Shown piece by piece: positions 25,630 to 39,128 of a stretch of DNA of 64,000 bases (positions are counted from its first letter, which is position 1; each line of letters begins with the position of its first letter). Source of the stretch: Nymphaea colorata (lineage: Eukaryota; Streptophyta; Magnoliopsida; Nymphaeales; Nymphaeaceae); assembly GCF_008831285.2 (NCBI RefSeq), contig NC_045143.1, forward strand, positions 9,991,503-10,055,502, given 5' to 3'. The notes under the pieces are model-generated. The model did no database searches. It saw only the letters and a program-made list of their open reading frames with translations, and was not told the origin of the DNA. The position numbers and the translations under genes were made by a program.

Positions 25630-27400
25630 ATAAATGGTGTTACCAATGGATTCGGAAGCCCTTATTTCCAGAACTAGGTTCAGATCATAGAGCAACTGTA
25701 CCTTCTGCAGGAGATGAGGTATCGGTGGCTACTGGCTGCATTGCTTGTACATAAACCGCACGGATGAGACCATAATGGAATGAAAGAAATGATTTTTTGT
25801 TGTAAATCTGCCGACTTATTTTGCTGCGTGTCAACAGGGGGAGTCCCTCCTCATGCTCTTTCACTGGCGAGCATAAAAACAAACGGTCATCCTTTCGAAG
25901 TAGCTACCATTAACCGCTTAATATTTGAGAGATTACAAATATTTGCCTGAGCTTATATGCTTCATGAATGAAAATGTTAAGATATACTTAAAAAATTTAT
26001 TTTACCCTTAAAAATATAGTTTCTTTTCAAAAATTTATAAATTGTACTTTTTAAGTTGATTTTTCGGTAATTCACATCACATTTCCGCCCCCTCCTTCGT
26101 CGTTTTCTCTTTTATGAAGGGTAAAGTGACTTTCAAATGTATTCCAAAATTCATCACTTACGAATTATGTGTTTGTGGGTTTTCTTTATAAGTGGTGATT
26201 TGTAAGGTTGGTCTTTTCTGTAAGTACATTAAATAGTTGAGCCGGATTTTGTAAATTTTTCCTTTTTATGAAAAACGTACATTTATGTAGTAAGAACCTT
26301 GTGTTGACTTAAAATTTGGAACCGTTTTCCGTGTCTTCTGATTTTCAAAATTACTGCAAGTTCTTCCTCCGGAGCCCGATTGGTTGGGACATGTCAAGTG
26401 GATGGCACTAAGAAGACTTGGAATTCTACACGGTTGTTGTCCAGCTTTCCTATAAAAAAAAAATCACACATAGGGATGAAATATGTCAGTCTTGCAGACA
26501 TGATGACGACAAGATTTAGATCTAGTGGCAGATTAGGTCCTAGCTATGCAGTTCAGTTAATTGGGTTAGAAATGTTAGACCAGACTTGTATCTTAGATGT
26601 ATCCGACATGAATAAAAGCGTTTATTAACTACTACTTGTTTGTGTTTTTCGTTTTCATTGAAAGGATATTCTTTTTAAACTTAGAGACTATAGTACGTTT
26701 CCAAGAATTGATCTTTTTTTTTAAGATTATCAAAAAAATGTTAGTATTCATATCAGATTCCGGTAATAAACCTCATGTCAAATAGTTCAGCTCAATAGAT
26801 CACTATTGTAGGGTTAGATTTAGATTGCACATATAATTGATTAAAACATGTGTAAAGATCAGGGGTTCTCAGGGTGATTTTTTTTGAAATTTTAACAAAG
26901 CCTCCACCTGCTTTCTTACTGGAATATGACCCCATGACTGCCACTTCAACAAAAAGAACAGCAGATTTAATTTGAAGAATGGCCTTCTTGGATTTTTAAT
27001 ATGCATATATTCCACACAAGGAGAAAAGAAAATGGCTACCCACTTAAATTTTCCAACAGAAATACCTGCACAAAAATATAGAAATAAAAAATATAATAAA
27101 ATAAATAAGACCCCAAATGGTTGGCAGTCTGCAGTTCCGAATCAACCCCGCTGGACGAGCTTTCCCTGAATCTATTAACAAAAAATAAAGAGCATGGATG
27201 CTGTACAAAAATACGAACAGAAACAGTCCCTGCACTTGCACATTAACAAGGTGCAGACGACCTATTCCATTCTCTTACAGAATTCAGTAGCAAGGCTGTA
27301 CATAATAATTCCATTGTAGACTTATCAGGATTACAATCAAGTAAGACAAGATTAATTTATCGTTGACACAAAAAATTACGCATGCCTTTGCTATTGCACC
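25630..27400. other. HflX 3' UTR and intergenic DNA
   Basis: The first few hundred bases should be 3' UTR of HflX, with several AATAAA-like words further on. The rest is AT-rich and holds no gene I can support. The frame at 26380-26628 has no recognisable family. Confidence 0.5.
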
Positions 27401-27679
27401 GACATAGAACTTTTCTCAACATCCTCCTCCATTGCCATGGACCTCCTACTGTGATCTGACCCAGTCAAAAAATGAAATTGGTACATCAAGTTTGGCAGCA
27501 CTTTTCTGCCTCTACACGTTTCATTTGATTTATCCTGTCAGCAACAGCTTAAGCAGTTCCATGAGAAGCTGATCGAACCTCCACAGCAATTTTTTGAGAT
27601 CTTTCTTGCACAATACGAGCAATGCCGATATAGCACTCTATATGGTTAAAAGGAGGCCATGGATCAGGCCTAATAGTAG

Positions 27680-28270
27680 TATAAAGTCATACGTATTTGA
27701 TGCCCCAACGAGCTACAAAAATAAATTGTTTAGATCTTCCCACAGGAAATCCAGCAAGCATTAGCAGCCATCAGATCACTACTGTTATGATAAGCAGCAT
27801 TTCTGTGCTTCCAGATGCTCCATATTGTCATGGGGAGGACTGATAGTCAGGATTTTTCATCCATGTCGATTTGAAAATTTGCATTTTCCAACATTGCCAT
27901 TGATGTCGTAGAGAATCTTTAATTTTAATCCTCCGATCGAATTACTCTCCCATCCTCTGCCACAGTCTTTGCATTGCTGCAAGTAAGAAAAAGATGAGTG
28001 GTCGATTCTGCCTTTTGCTTGCAGATAACACACATATTAGGAATTGGAATGGCCCATTTCTGAATTTTATACAATGTCAGCAGTCTTTCCTCTATCGCCA
28101 AATTCAAACACCATTTAGCCCTAGGAATACTTCCACTTTTTTAGATAAGTTTCATTTGTAAATTGGTACTAGATTGAACTCTGATTCTGTAATACATTTC
28201 CATGTGCTTGATAGAGTCCACTTGAGTAGATCCCCACGAGTCTATCTGTTGCATTACTCGTTTGAGAAGT
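27680..28270 (-). pseudogene. LINE ORF2 C-terminal remnant (zf-RVT)
   Basis: The minus-strand frame around 27925-28107 reads IPRAKWCLNLAIEERLLTLY, then NMCVICKQKAEST followed by THLFLTCSNAKTV. This is the reverse-transcriptase zinc-binding domain of plant non-LTR retrotransposons, with C..C and H...C spacing. After frameshifts the next part (about 27740-27830) reads TIWSIWKHRNAAYH, the usual segment just beyond it. Stops and frameshifts make it a pseudogene. Together with the pieces at 28.8-29.1 and 29.7-30.7 kb it marks a broken L1-type LINE. Confidence 0.75.
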
Positions 28271-28859
28271 TCTGATTTACATGTTTGATCCATGGCGACT
28301 TGATTTTATTAAACATAATTGACTTGTGCTGATCAAGCATCTGGTGGACAGTGCAACCAAAAAATTTTCTGCAAATTGCCTCATCTTCTGCATTAACAAG
28401 AAACATCCACAGGAGGGGAAATAGAAACTACAGAAGATGATGATAATGCTGTAGAGGTGGTAGCTGAACATGCTTAGCAGCAGCAATCCTGTCAGAAGTT
28501 TTACCATTATTGGCTCACTTTTTACTGAATCGAACCGATACAGATCGATCCAGTTATTGAACTCTCTTAACTCCTTGTATCATGTTTTTATTTGACACAA
28601 TCCTTAGCTCTACACAGTTTGACGGTTGGTGCAAAATCCAGAGTGAATGGGCTTTTTAGTCTAATTTGATGCTAGATCAATGGACTGCCAGGATCATTCT
28701 TTGTTGAGATCCAGAAGTTCTATTGAAGCTCTCTGCAAATTCAAGGTAAGGGTTAAATGCAAGGTAAGACAAACATAATTTTGCTTTACGCCATTTGGTG
28801 TTTATTTGCATAATAATCTTTCGTTTTAGGAAAGAATCACTTCAGCAATTGTCGAATAG

Positions 28860-29090
28860 CATTGTTCACCTTCAAACTTCTTGTACTCTCCTTGGTAATT
28901 TCAGTTGTCTGAGAGGACCGATGGATAAAACTAGAAGACATCCAATGGCATCTTTCTTTGCTAATTTTAACCAATTTCTTGATTTTTGCAATCTTAAAAT
29001 GATTATCGATCCAGGCTATGAGATGACATGGTCGAATGATAGAATGAGAATTAACAGTGTTACGCCGAATTCACTGGGTGCTGGTCAATA
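28860..29090 (+). pseudogene. LINE endonuclease fragment, plus strand
   Basis: The plus-strand frame reads GNFSCLRGPMDKTRRHPM, then FNQFLDFCNLKMI and DPGYEMTWSND. This matches the C-terminal half of the APE-type endonuclease of plant LINEs, where GDFN...TWSN is conserved; the first catalytic Asp position reads Asn. It lies between ORF1 and zf-RVT remnants that are both on the other strand. Confidence 0.7.
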
Positions 29091-29699
29091 GGGCTTCGCT
29101 GCAACTAAATAATGTCATTCAATCTAAAAGTTATGCCCAGGACTACGTTCAGCCATGGGTATTGTTTCGCTCCTGTATCTTCCAAAGGGGGGAAAGATCT
29201 CTCGGAGTTGTTCTATGAATCCGAAAGAGAGTGCTTGGGTCCTCCCAATAACGAAGTATTTATTAATACATATTTATTATAGTAAATATATTCTATGAGA
29301 GGGTGGTGCCCCTGCTTACCTCTGGCTTGTGGGTAAGGAACAGTCCATTTACTTTTTCCATGTTTCAGCATCAAGTTTGCCCTAGAATCATCATTTTCTC
29401 TATTATTCTAATTTTTATATAATTTAATTTTTTACCCTTGTCTTCCCGAAACATGCTATCAAGCATACTATGTTCATTAACAAAGTCGACATGTAAACAT
29501 ATTTACGCTTAGCATGCAATACTTCATCAAAACAGCTCGATAGTGGTTGAAATAATAGCCTGCATACCTTGATCAAGGCCAGGGTTTTGTGGTACGCCTT
29601 CCTATTCAGTTGGTACTATAGGGATTGGTTTGCTTTGAGGCAGCTGTCTCCTTTCTTCCATAGACAAATAAACTGGATTATTACGCATGACCTCCATTG

Positions 29700-30690
29700 C
29701 AACCTTATTATGGTCTTTGTTTGCCTCTTCTAGAACTACCTCCATCTCCTCTGTTTCTCATGCTAGGGCCTGGAATTGATTTGCCTATTGTTGGGAGACA
29801 CCCCTTGCTTTGTTGCACTACCACTGTCGGCTTAGTTTCCTCCGGATGAGCAACCCCATTACATTTTGAACCCTTCTTCCACTGTCTTCTGGCCATTTTG
29901 ACGTCAGACCAGCCATTCCCTCCGATTTGTTCTTCAACCTGAAATTTATTCATCCGGAATACTCTACCAGATGAGTATTTTATTTGCAATACACAATAGT
30001 TTCGATTGCTCTCATAAACTTTTTCCTGCCACAAATGCTTGCCATCGATCTCCAAGTCGGCCTCTGATTTAGGGCCAAAACGGAGAGATTTGTGCAAAGC
30101 TCAACGGGACATGTCTTGCCTGTGGAAGCCTTTTTGAATAAGTTGCCCACCTAACGCAGGAGCGGCACCCTAGAAAATTTTCCAATAACAAAGAAGTACC
30201 GGTAGACCTGGCAAACGGATCCACAAAGGGACGTATAAGTTGTCCTCAACCTTCATCGAGTCTCAAGGATACCTTTTTGTTGCAACAAGAACTCTGCCGG
30301 CTATTTTCCAAGCTCCCTTCCATAGAACCACCTGCAGGTCTGATTCGATATCTACCCTCACCAAGAAGACACCCTTTCCCAGGAAGGAAAGCCTAGGATT
30401 TCTAATCTCTATTCATTGTCTTCATAGATTGTTAGTACTTAGTAGTATATCCGTGTTCCATACTCTTGGAGTTGGAATCCCCGAGAAAGCATGTCAGGGC
30501 AGTCTATCAGAAGGGGTTTTTCATCTTCTCTAACGCCTGGTTGGTGACAGTGATGCAAGGCTTACCATCATGCAGGCGAATCTCAAGCTCCCCACCGTGG
30601 CCTATAGAATCCTTTGGAGATGCCGACACCATTTCTGCTCGCATTCTGGATGACGCCGGCTTCCCAACAGCGATTTTCCATCTCCGGTGT
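29700..30690 (-). pseudogene. LINE ORF1-like remnant (DUF4283 type)
   Basis: On the minus strand, in shifting frames: DGKPCITVTNQALEKM (about 30540-30590), GVFLVRVDIESDLQVVLW and KGAWKIAGRVLVATKRYP (about 30280-30400), then NLYVPLWIRLPGLP (about 30190-30240), and after stops LRFGPKSEADLEIDGK with a basic tail (29708-30097). Order and wording follow the DUF4283 domain of plant LINE ORF1/gag-like proteins, with its WxRLPGLP core. Several stops and frameshifts make it non-functional. Confidence 0.7.
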
Positions 30691-30699
30691 TAGGGCTTT

Positions 30700-31660
30700 G
30701 GGGGGTTCAATACTGGGCTCACGAACATCCTCGACTGGCTGGTTAGCTTGGATTTTTGGGAATACTATGAGATTGATATTCTAACTGCGTATGAAAATTG
30801 GTCTTGACATTGGCTTACGAATCAGTTAAAGTTCTTTGGCAATCTCCAGTTGCAAATGGGTCAGATCACTGTAACATGATGCATTAGAATTTGGGTCGGA
30901 ACTGAATCCAGTAAATAGACATACTTTTCAAAGGAAATCAGGAACATTTGCAGCCCTTGGCACAGTGAGATGGGAGCTGGTCATGTTTTGAGTGTTGTTT
31001 ACTAACTTCTACAAACCCAAGCAAAATGTGCCTTCATGGTTTTCATTAATCATATTGAAACTGAAAATGTCACCTTCGGTCTGAGGTGATCTAAGATCTT
31101 AAGATTATAAATTCTAATTTTGTGTTTGAAAGATGTAACGGTCACATCCCCTTCTCTGATGACCTGATATTTATGGATCTGAGGCATAACAGTGATTTTA
31201 AATCTATGGTTTTCAAAAGCACAGTGTGTTAGAACTATGGATATGAGGTAGATCTCTTATCAAATCATACCATGGATTGCATCTTAAGGCGTGGGGAGGT
31301 TCATCCTAAGGATTTTGCTGCTATTCCTTAGAAGGTTCATTACCAAGTCCTTCTCCAACTTCTCCCAAAACATAGTGACGTTAAAGCGCATCAGATGGAA
31401 AGGAAAAGGACACTGAAGTTTTTCTGTTGCTTACATCAAGAAACCAACAAAACACAGAGATCATCTTTTTCTAACAAAATCTTCTCGGGAACAGGGAAAA
31501 AAAACCAACATTTGTCATGGAAAGTGGCCACTAACCCAGTAGTGCTCCTCTTCAATCAAAGAACTCTTTTTGCTTTAAAAAATGTTCCCACCGTGTAAAG
31601 TAACTATTGAAAGTGAACAATACACAAGGAATCAAGCATGGGAGAAGGAGCAGCTTGTCC
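30700..31660. other. intergenic, unassigned
   Basis: No gene is supported. Around 31130-31400 the plus strand has a loosely protein-like reading with stops, possibly more decayed retroelement, but I recognise no motif. Confidence 0.4.
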
Positions 31661-32125
31661 TTATAAGACTGAAGAAGTAACGTTTGCAGATAAAGATGGC
31701 AAAGACCACCGGTCCCAGAATTTGATATCAGATGGCAGCATGACATAAGGACAAACGAACCCTCTCTGTCTCTCATTCCATGTTCCCCTCAAAGTAATGC
31801 CAATGGCCCGCGCTGCTTCGTCAGTGTCGTGCATCAATAATCTCTCTCTGTAACCTTTTGTGAAAATAAAAGAAGAGCTTTTGTGAATGATGTTGACACC
31901 ATGGGCAAGATTGATGACAGGTAGCGATGGTGCAAGAGCTCTTTTATCGTCGAAGGGAAAGGGGAATATATTTTCCCCGAATGCTGACAGGAGGCGCTCT
32001 CCTTCTAACAGGGACAGAAAGTGATGGGACAAAGAACTGCCCTTTACCCAATTCTCTCTGAGTGCAACACTGCCATCATCTCCCTGCGTGCTGTTAGATA
32101 CGTTGGCTTTATGCAGGAATATCAT
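31661..32125 (-). CDS. unrecognised 154-residue open frame
   Basis: An uninterrupted minus-strand frame of 154 residues with mixed composition, which is long for this AT-rich background. I recognise no domain, signal peptide, membrane segment or repeat. It lies between LINE debris and the 3' end of the BEL1-like gene, with no obvious splice partners. It may be a chance frame, a degraded exon or a small lineage-specific gene, and I favour chance or decayed sequence. Confidence 0.2.
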   Translation of the reverse strand: MIFLHKANVSNSTQGDDGSVALRENWVKGSSLSHHFLSLLEGERLLSAFGENIFPFPFDDKRALAPSLPVINLAHGVNIIHKSSSFIFTKGYRERLLMHDTDEAARAIGITLRGTWNERQRGFVCPYVMLPSDIKFWDRWSLPSLSANVTSSVL

Positions 32126-33419
32126 GATTCGTGCTTTGCAGCCATGAACTGGATCGAGTGCTGAACTTCTGACCGTGGCCCACTAATATTCTCTTGAAAA
32201 TTGAGCCCATGTTTCCTCAACAAAAGAGAAAGCTCAGTTTGGTCTGCAAGTTACACGAGCCCATTTACCACTTTGTGTAATTAAATGCGGTGAAGGCCGC
32301 CTGAGTGGAAGATTTTGTCAGTTGAAAGTGTGTCGCTTCTTTGCTTCTGCGCCTCGCAGGGTCCACCTATCCAAAATACAACAGCTTATACCGTCGGTTA
32401 CGAGGAAAAAGCAGTTCAGGCAAGCACTTTAGAATGTGAGTATGAAATGATGGGAGAACCCAAACTCAGCACAGTTCATACAGCTAACATTATAATGGAA
32501 TATTATCAATGTACGGCCAAATTAGTATGTGTGGTTACCCGTGTAATGATTGATGAATAACCCTTTTGTTGCAGTCAACGGTGCCTTTTCGTGGCTGGTA
32601 ATCTTGAATTTTGAGGGTGTGCAGCAGTTCGAGCAACCGAGAGAGGCTGCTATAGGGGAAAACGTTCTGAATCTTAATTTATTGAAATTGAGTTGCCAAT
32701 CTTCTTTGAGGATCACAGTTCTTCGAATATCTGAAGTTCTATCCATAAAGCACCAGGTGGAACAAGGAAAGAATGCATTATTCTCAGGTGGCAGCCATTC
32801 GAAGAAGAAAATCTAACGTTGCAGAGCGCACAGTTTGTCCACCCCATCATAAGAATATTAGCTTCGTCGTCATCTGTAGATGGTCTTTTCCACCACAGCC
32901 ATGAAAGTTCTCATGAAGCGCTCAAGCTTTTAAAATTATGAAGGCTTCCTTTTTCAACGATCATTATGAGTTTTATTACAGGATGATATTTTATGAGAGA
33001 TACAGAGAGCGCAAACTTCAACGAACTGCATTTGCATTCGGTATTAAACATGGAATACGTCGATCAGGCACAGAACAACAAAAATAGAATATTCACTCTA
33101 CATGGTGCATATGATGCTTCTATCTCTGAGGTACATAGCAATTTTATATTTTGAGTTACACAGTTTCTCCATGCAATAAGATTTGTACTGCAATGGACAA
33201 CCTTTTTTTTTTCTCCTTTTCTAGTTTGAACCCAGATGTACCCAGCATCACAATTGTAAATGAAAAATATTTAGTATACCTGTACAGTACATGCTACAAT
33301 ACACTCTCCTTTTCTATATTACAATATGCTTCATACTGAGGCCCCATTTACAATGGGACAAGAATGACAAAAACAATAATCATCCATATTTATCAGAATA
33401 AACTGTTGACAAGCATGAA
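32126..33419. other. intergenic and 3' UTR of the BEL1-like gene
   Basis: The part nearest 33419 should be 3' UTR of the minus-strand BEL1-like gene. The rest has short frames without motifs and no recognised repeat. Confidence 0.5.
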
Positions 33420-36400
33420 TCAAGCCACAAAGTCATGTAACATGTGCGATGAACCAAACCTTTGTGTTCTGCTCCCCATATTCATGAACTCATAATTGGA
33501 AGTGGTTGTGCTAACAGAAGTTGAATTGTACATATCCTCCCCTTGGGTTGCCACAAAGGTTTGTGGTTCACTGGACACTGCTAGCTGGCCACCATCACAA
33601 TGTTGCAACCCCAGAGTGAGTGAAACACCACCATTGGCACGTCCCTTTGCAGTGTAAGAATCATTCTCTAATCTCCCTAAACCTGCCATTTGGTATGAAA
33701 TGAACCTCTCACCAGTATCAGAATGCAAAAGAGCATCTTGGAGAGGATTGCACTGGTCCGTACGAGATCTCTGGTCCCTGAATTTTGTGTTCCCATAGTT
33801 GCTGCTATCTTCAACAACATGAGGGCTATTATTGAGTTCATCAGCACTCGCTAGTTCGGTATCCAAGATAAAGTTCGTCTTTAATCCTCTGTTTTCACTA
33901 GCAAGATTTTTGTCTGCAGTAGTCTGTCTGTTACCCTGTAGCTCTGTTTCTTTAGGATCTCTTTTCGAATCATCATCTTTAGCTGCATTTTCAGATGATG
34001 AATTTGAATCTGCCTCAGCCTCACCAATTTCCTCTTTATACATCTCCTCAACCATTGGCTTCCAAAGTCGAACTCGGGCATTTATGAACCAATTTGACAC
34101 CTGAATAAAAATGAGATTTTGCCATAAAAAAATGTTACTAGATGCGTGCATGAATGAGAGAGAGAGTGTGTGTCAATGCATCATTTCTCTACCTGGCTTC
34201 TACTCAAGCCCGTTTGCCTTGCAAGCATTAGTTTATCAGAGTCACTGGGATAACTGGTGAAGAAAAAAATTACAAGAGGAAAGGTGGTCAAACATTTTCA
34301 AACAAATACGAATGGAAAAGAAACAATGACTGATGAAAAATCTTACGGATGAAGGAAGTGCTCAAAAAGCCAAGCACGGAGAATGGAGACGGAACTTTCT
34401 GGTAAGCCCCTCTGTGGCCTCCAAGCATGCTGTTGCAACATTCCAAGCTGTTGCAGAGCCCTCTGTTGCCTAAGCTGTTGATCTACAAACCGAAGCCGAG
34501 TTATGCCACCACCCTTGCCATTTGACGGATCCTGCTCACCAAGATTCTTTCTAGCAGCCTGAACTTGGCCACTTATTGCATCTCGCAAACAGCGGAAGTG
34601 CCTTGAAATAGTTTGAAGGGCAAGTGTGGTGTATGTTTTAGCAGCACCACATCCAGCAATTACATCAAAGGATGAAACGACAATCTGCATTTGATGATAA
34701 TATTGCTTGTATCTTCTGTCAACCTGAAGGACAACAATCATCATGGCTTCAGAAAAGTTATTCCTAGGAAGCACGGACGGTTATGCAAGATTGGGTTCTA
34801 CAGTCTGAAATTCAAACTCTATTCCATTTCATGTTGGACAGGTCCCAGATCAACTAAGAAACCAGAGACGCAAGAGGTCAAAAGGGAATATGTCAAACAA
34901 CCAAGGATGATTCCAGACAACAAGCATGATGGCACCCTTGTCCAATCATTGATCTTAGAAACAGCCAAGTAGACGATCCACCAAAAATATTATCTCATTT
35001 ATTTTTTTTTCACAGTTAATAACTTAATAAACAAAAGTCTACATGTAGGACTTTCAAACTTTTCATTTTAAACATCAGATTAGTTTTTCCCTATCAATTG
35101 CTACCTTACAAGGTTAAATTTGCTGCTTGCAAAAGTCATGTTTCCACTGAAAATGACTTAAAAGAGAATGGTGTAAAAGTAATCCCACTGAACTGTTAAT
35201 CATGGTTAAAATAATAAAGAATGGAACTGTCCTAAGAAGCAAATGATGGATAGTTTTGGAAATAAAAAACATGAACTCTTCAAGAGACACTTGTGGAACT
35301 TATTACTATGAAGAAAACAGCTGACACAAGAATCATCCATCTAATGAAGTCTAGTGTGGGGTGGAGGCCCAAAAACAAAAAAATAAATAACTCTTTTATC
35401 TACCTATGCCAAGATGTTTCAAACACTATTTATGAGGGGGAGAATGGCCTGGCATTCAGTAGCTGTTTCCCACAATATACCATTCATTTGGCCAAACTCC
35501 AACTTTCACATGGCTCGTATCTCCAACCTTATGAACAAAATCTACTTCCTTCATCTATATACTGTGAAGGTGCCAATAGGGATACCCCATTCCAAAAGGT
35601 GGAACTATTTTGAAAAAACAACAAAATAAAAGAGAAGGTGAGCTTAAGGTACTGAAGGAATAGAAAATGTTCCACTAGCTCTATAGGGGATTATTACATT
35701 TTTCCACATGGTGAGAAGTCAAAAGTGTTAAACTACACCACTGATACACAGGAAAAAAAGTTAAGTGAGATACATTTTTTAAGTACTTGCAATGGTTGCA
35801 TGCTCTTTGGAAGGAAAATGTACCGATAATCACCCATGAAACTATCATGGACGGACCAACAGGATAATCCTGAACTCAGTCAAACACAAAATGCACTAGA
35901 AAATGTCTAGTAATGCTTGGCAAATTTCAATTTGGGAGAAATGTAATAAGAGAATTTTGGATATGGATAATGCAAATTCTCTAGTTGCTGCATGCACATG
36001 CACAGACACAGAAGGGTCACATGTTGTACACACATGAAAAAAGATTTTCAGGCAACTCCGTAACATGAAAGAATGTTCATATATCAAATGCAGACAAAAA
36101 GAGTGAAACCAGTGCCCGTCTTCCTAATGAAGTCAAAAGCAGCCAGTGCAACTCTCAAGCACGACAGTAAACACTCCAAGAAAAGAAAATGATGGATGCT
36201 TCCATTGGTGCATAAGCCAATTAAGCAGTCCTCTGCACTGAATCTTTTCTGTCAAGCTAGTCCAAGGAAGGATCGAGCATTTATGCACCACCTAAAAGAC
36301 CAATAATGGTCATATCTCACACATATAAACAAGATGAATGCAATTTAAATAGAGGCAGATACCAACAGAAAACTTACCCACTACAGTCCTGTCCAAAATC

Positions 36401-39128
36401 CTCACTGCAACAGGTCGTAAAATCAGTCATGGACAAAACAATGTTTTTTATGGGAAAATCCCCAATTTGAGCAGAGTTGTCAATTTTATGGTTTTGAACC
36501 TATCTCCTATCTAAATAGGTAAAGAGGTGATAAGCACCAGATTTCCTAAATGCTTATCCGGTACCTACGTGGGGCAGTTGGCCTAGTCATGACCAAAAAC
36601 ATTTAAAGAAAGATATCAGTATCAATTTAAAAACAAAAAACAATTATCAAAAACCACACAAAGAAGAGCAAAATCCTACATATTTTACAACAAACATGGT
36701 GGTATTATTTTTAATCATAAGAAATGTTCAAAGACCATGTAAGCCAAAAAAAAATTCTTTTTTTAAAAAAATTAACACATTTCGATGTTCCAGGCACTAT
36801 AAAAAAAAACCTCTCATTTAGGAGACTTTAGGCTCATAAGGGTCCCTTCCAGGCATGTTTGAACTTTGAACTGAACATGAGGAATGAAGAACCATGTAAA
36901 CAACAAATACCCGTGATGTAAAACTAATGAATGACTCATCACAATTGTGTTACCAGTTTTCTGCAGCTTGAGCAGGCACAATTATTTTCAGTTTGAATAG
37001 ATGAAGCTATGATCCTAAACCCCGAGGACAGGCTTTTTTATTTTTTTTTTCTCTTGTCTAAAAGGATGCAATTATCCAAAATACACAGATAAATGATGAT
37101 AAGGAATGTATCTAAGGAGCTTTCTACCATTTATTTAGTTCAAATTTTTATTTCAGTTGAACTTGTCAAAGCCAGGCCTAAGAGATGGAAGAATAGTTGA
37201 CTCCACACTTCAAAACCAGCGTAGGTGACAACCTCACAATTATATAAACCATTGCCTCTAATAGATGGGAACATGTACCAGAATGATATAAGTTTCTCTA
37301 GGTTTGTTAAATTTATGAAATGGGACCGATAATTAAGAGGTCATATAAGGGCATAATAGCATGCAAAACATGCCAAGCCCTATTCACCAAAGTGAGTTTT
37401 TCCTCCTTTTTTTCCTTTGGTAACTTGAGGAAACTGCACCAAGCCCAAGAGACTTCAGTGCTTTCACAGTGGTATATAATCTTGAGGCCTAGTACCTCTA
37501 CCTTAGGGGCCTATGCCTGCTAGCACTTACACAGGGAGTTGACGTCGGAAATTGAACCACCAACAGCCCTTTTACCTGCTGGTGGTATACAACATGAAAG
37601 GGAGGGAGATAAATATGCTTACAAGCAAGAACCACATAGCATAAAAATTAAGAATCTGATCTGAGGGTCCATCAACTCTATCAGGCAATGCTGAGATGCT
37701 ATATTTTCTAAAACAGGAACAAGTTTGATGAAATATCAGGTAAAAAAATGTAAATGTACCGCGGCCCAAAACTCACTCAAATGCCTGGTCTGGCAGATCT
37801 CAATCCGTCTGTACCATGGTTCATACATAAAAAGGTAGATACCAAGACAACTGGTGGGAGGGCAGTTGGGTTTCTAAACCCCACATTTGTTCTCACTTCT
37901 CAATATGATCTCTATAGTCTGCTTCACACACAAAGGATGTTATATTACACACATGTGTGTGTGTATGTGTGTTTCACAAAGGAAATGAGAGAGAGTGAGC
38001 TAGAGAAAAAGAGAGAGAGAGAGAGAGTTCTACCTCATCCTGCATAGACAAAAGCTGTGTCAATTTTGCTTGCATCTCCTGCCTTTCAGCTGGTGACAAC
38101 TCATTGGAGACACTTTGCATCGATTCTTGAGCCAACCCAGTGGAGGATGGGTTACCAGAAGCATTTTTTCTTGTATCCATCTCACCAGTGGATGTCTGAA
38201 AGCTTTGGCCCTTGTTCGTCTCAGATCTCAAAGCATTTCGAACATTTACAACCTCATCGAGTAACTGCTGCGCTGCCTTGAGATACTTGGAATTAGTAAT
38301 AGTACTTGCAAGATTTGTCAATCCATATGAAGACCCACCCATATGCATCTGTTTTACCACTAGGGGCGGTTGAAAATTGTTTACAGTATCCCCTTTTGCT
38401 ATCTGATCAGTCCCTGAAAAGGCAGGTGGAAATTTAATGCCACTTGGTTGCTTACAACTGAATCCATCATTTTTGTGAGCTTCATTCTCCAAACTCTGGG
38501 AACCTACAAATGGAACATCAGGATTTTCATGATGAAATTGGAAAGGAGAAGCTGTAATTGCAGATGGTATGTGAGTGCCAAGGCTCAAAGATAGCCCTTG
38601 CCCTTGCACAGCTGCTACATCGGCCCGTTGCACTTGCAAACCTTGTCCACCTTGCAAGATGCTCAACGGTGTCCCCATACCCACCTCGGGGTTCAGATTC
38701 AAAGTGTTACGTGCCAAATCATTACCACCATTTATTTGTTCTCTAATGCCCAACATATTGGTAAGTGTAACTCTTGGTTGCATAAACATTTCATTCCTAC
38801 CATCCCTCCAGGTATTCAAAATGCTTTCCTCAAGGCGAGGTGCAACCAAATTGGAGATGATGCCTGGGTATGATGCAGTTGGACGTGAGACCTCCACGTG
38901 TGAATCCTGTGATACCATACTGCCAGCTGCAGGAAGTTCAACACAATTTTGTGGAGATCGAGGGTGGCCTGGCAAGTTGTTTGTATATGTACTGGCACTT
39001 GAATAGTTCATATACATCACGTGCCCTGGAAGTGCCGAATCTGGGAAGGGGTTCTGACTACCATCCTTCAGGTATAAGGTAGGCATAACATCATTTTGAC
39101 TACTGGAACCAGGGAAATATGTAGCCAT
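33420..39128 (-). CDS. BEL1-like homeodomain (TALE) transcription factor
   Basis: Minus-strand exons: 38034-39128, 34347-34723, 34193-34253, 33420-34100; all introns GT-AG, phases consistent, 737 residues. BEL1-like proteins are nuclear TALE homeodomain factors that pair with KNOX proteins to control meristem and organ development. Seen in order: a SLSLG ZIBEL-like motif in GLSLSLG (178-184), SKY box [14 protein letters not shown] (280-293), BELL domain from about 344 to 416 split by intron 1 ([14 protein letters not shown], then [13 protein letters not shown]), and the homeodomain at about 468-530. The latter has the three-residue TALE loop (HPYPSDSDK) and recognition helix [18 protein letters not shown]-terminal ZIBEL VSLTLGL (670-676) and an LHDFVA end follow. 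Length and order are normal, so it looks functional. Intron 1 is 3.3 kb. I do not assign a specific BLH number. Confidence 0.93.
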
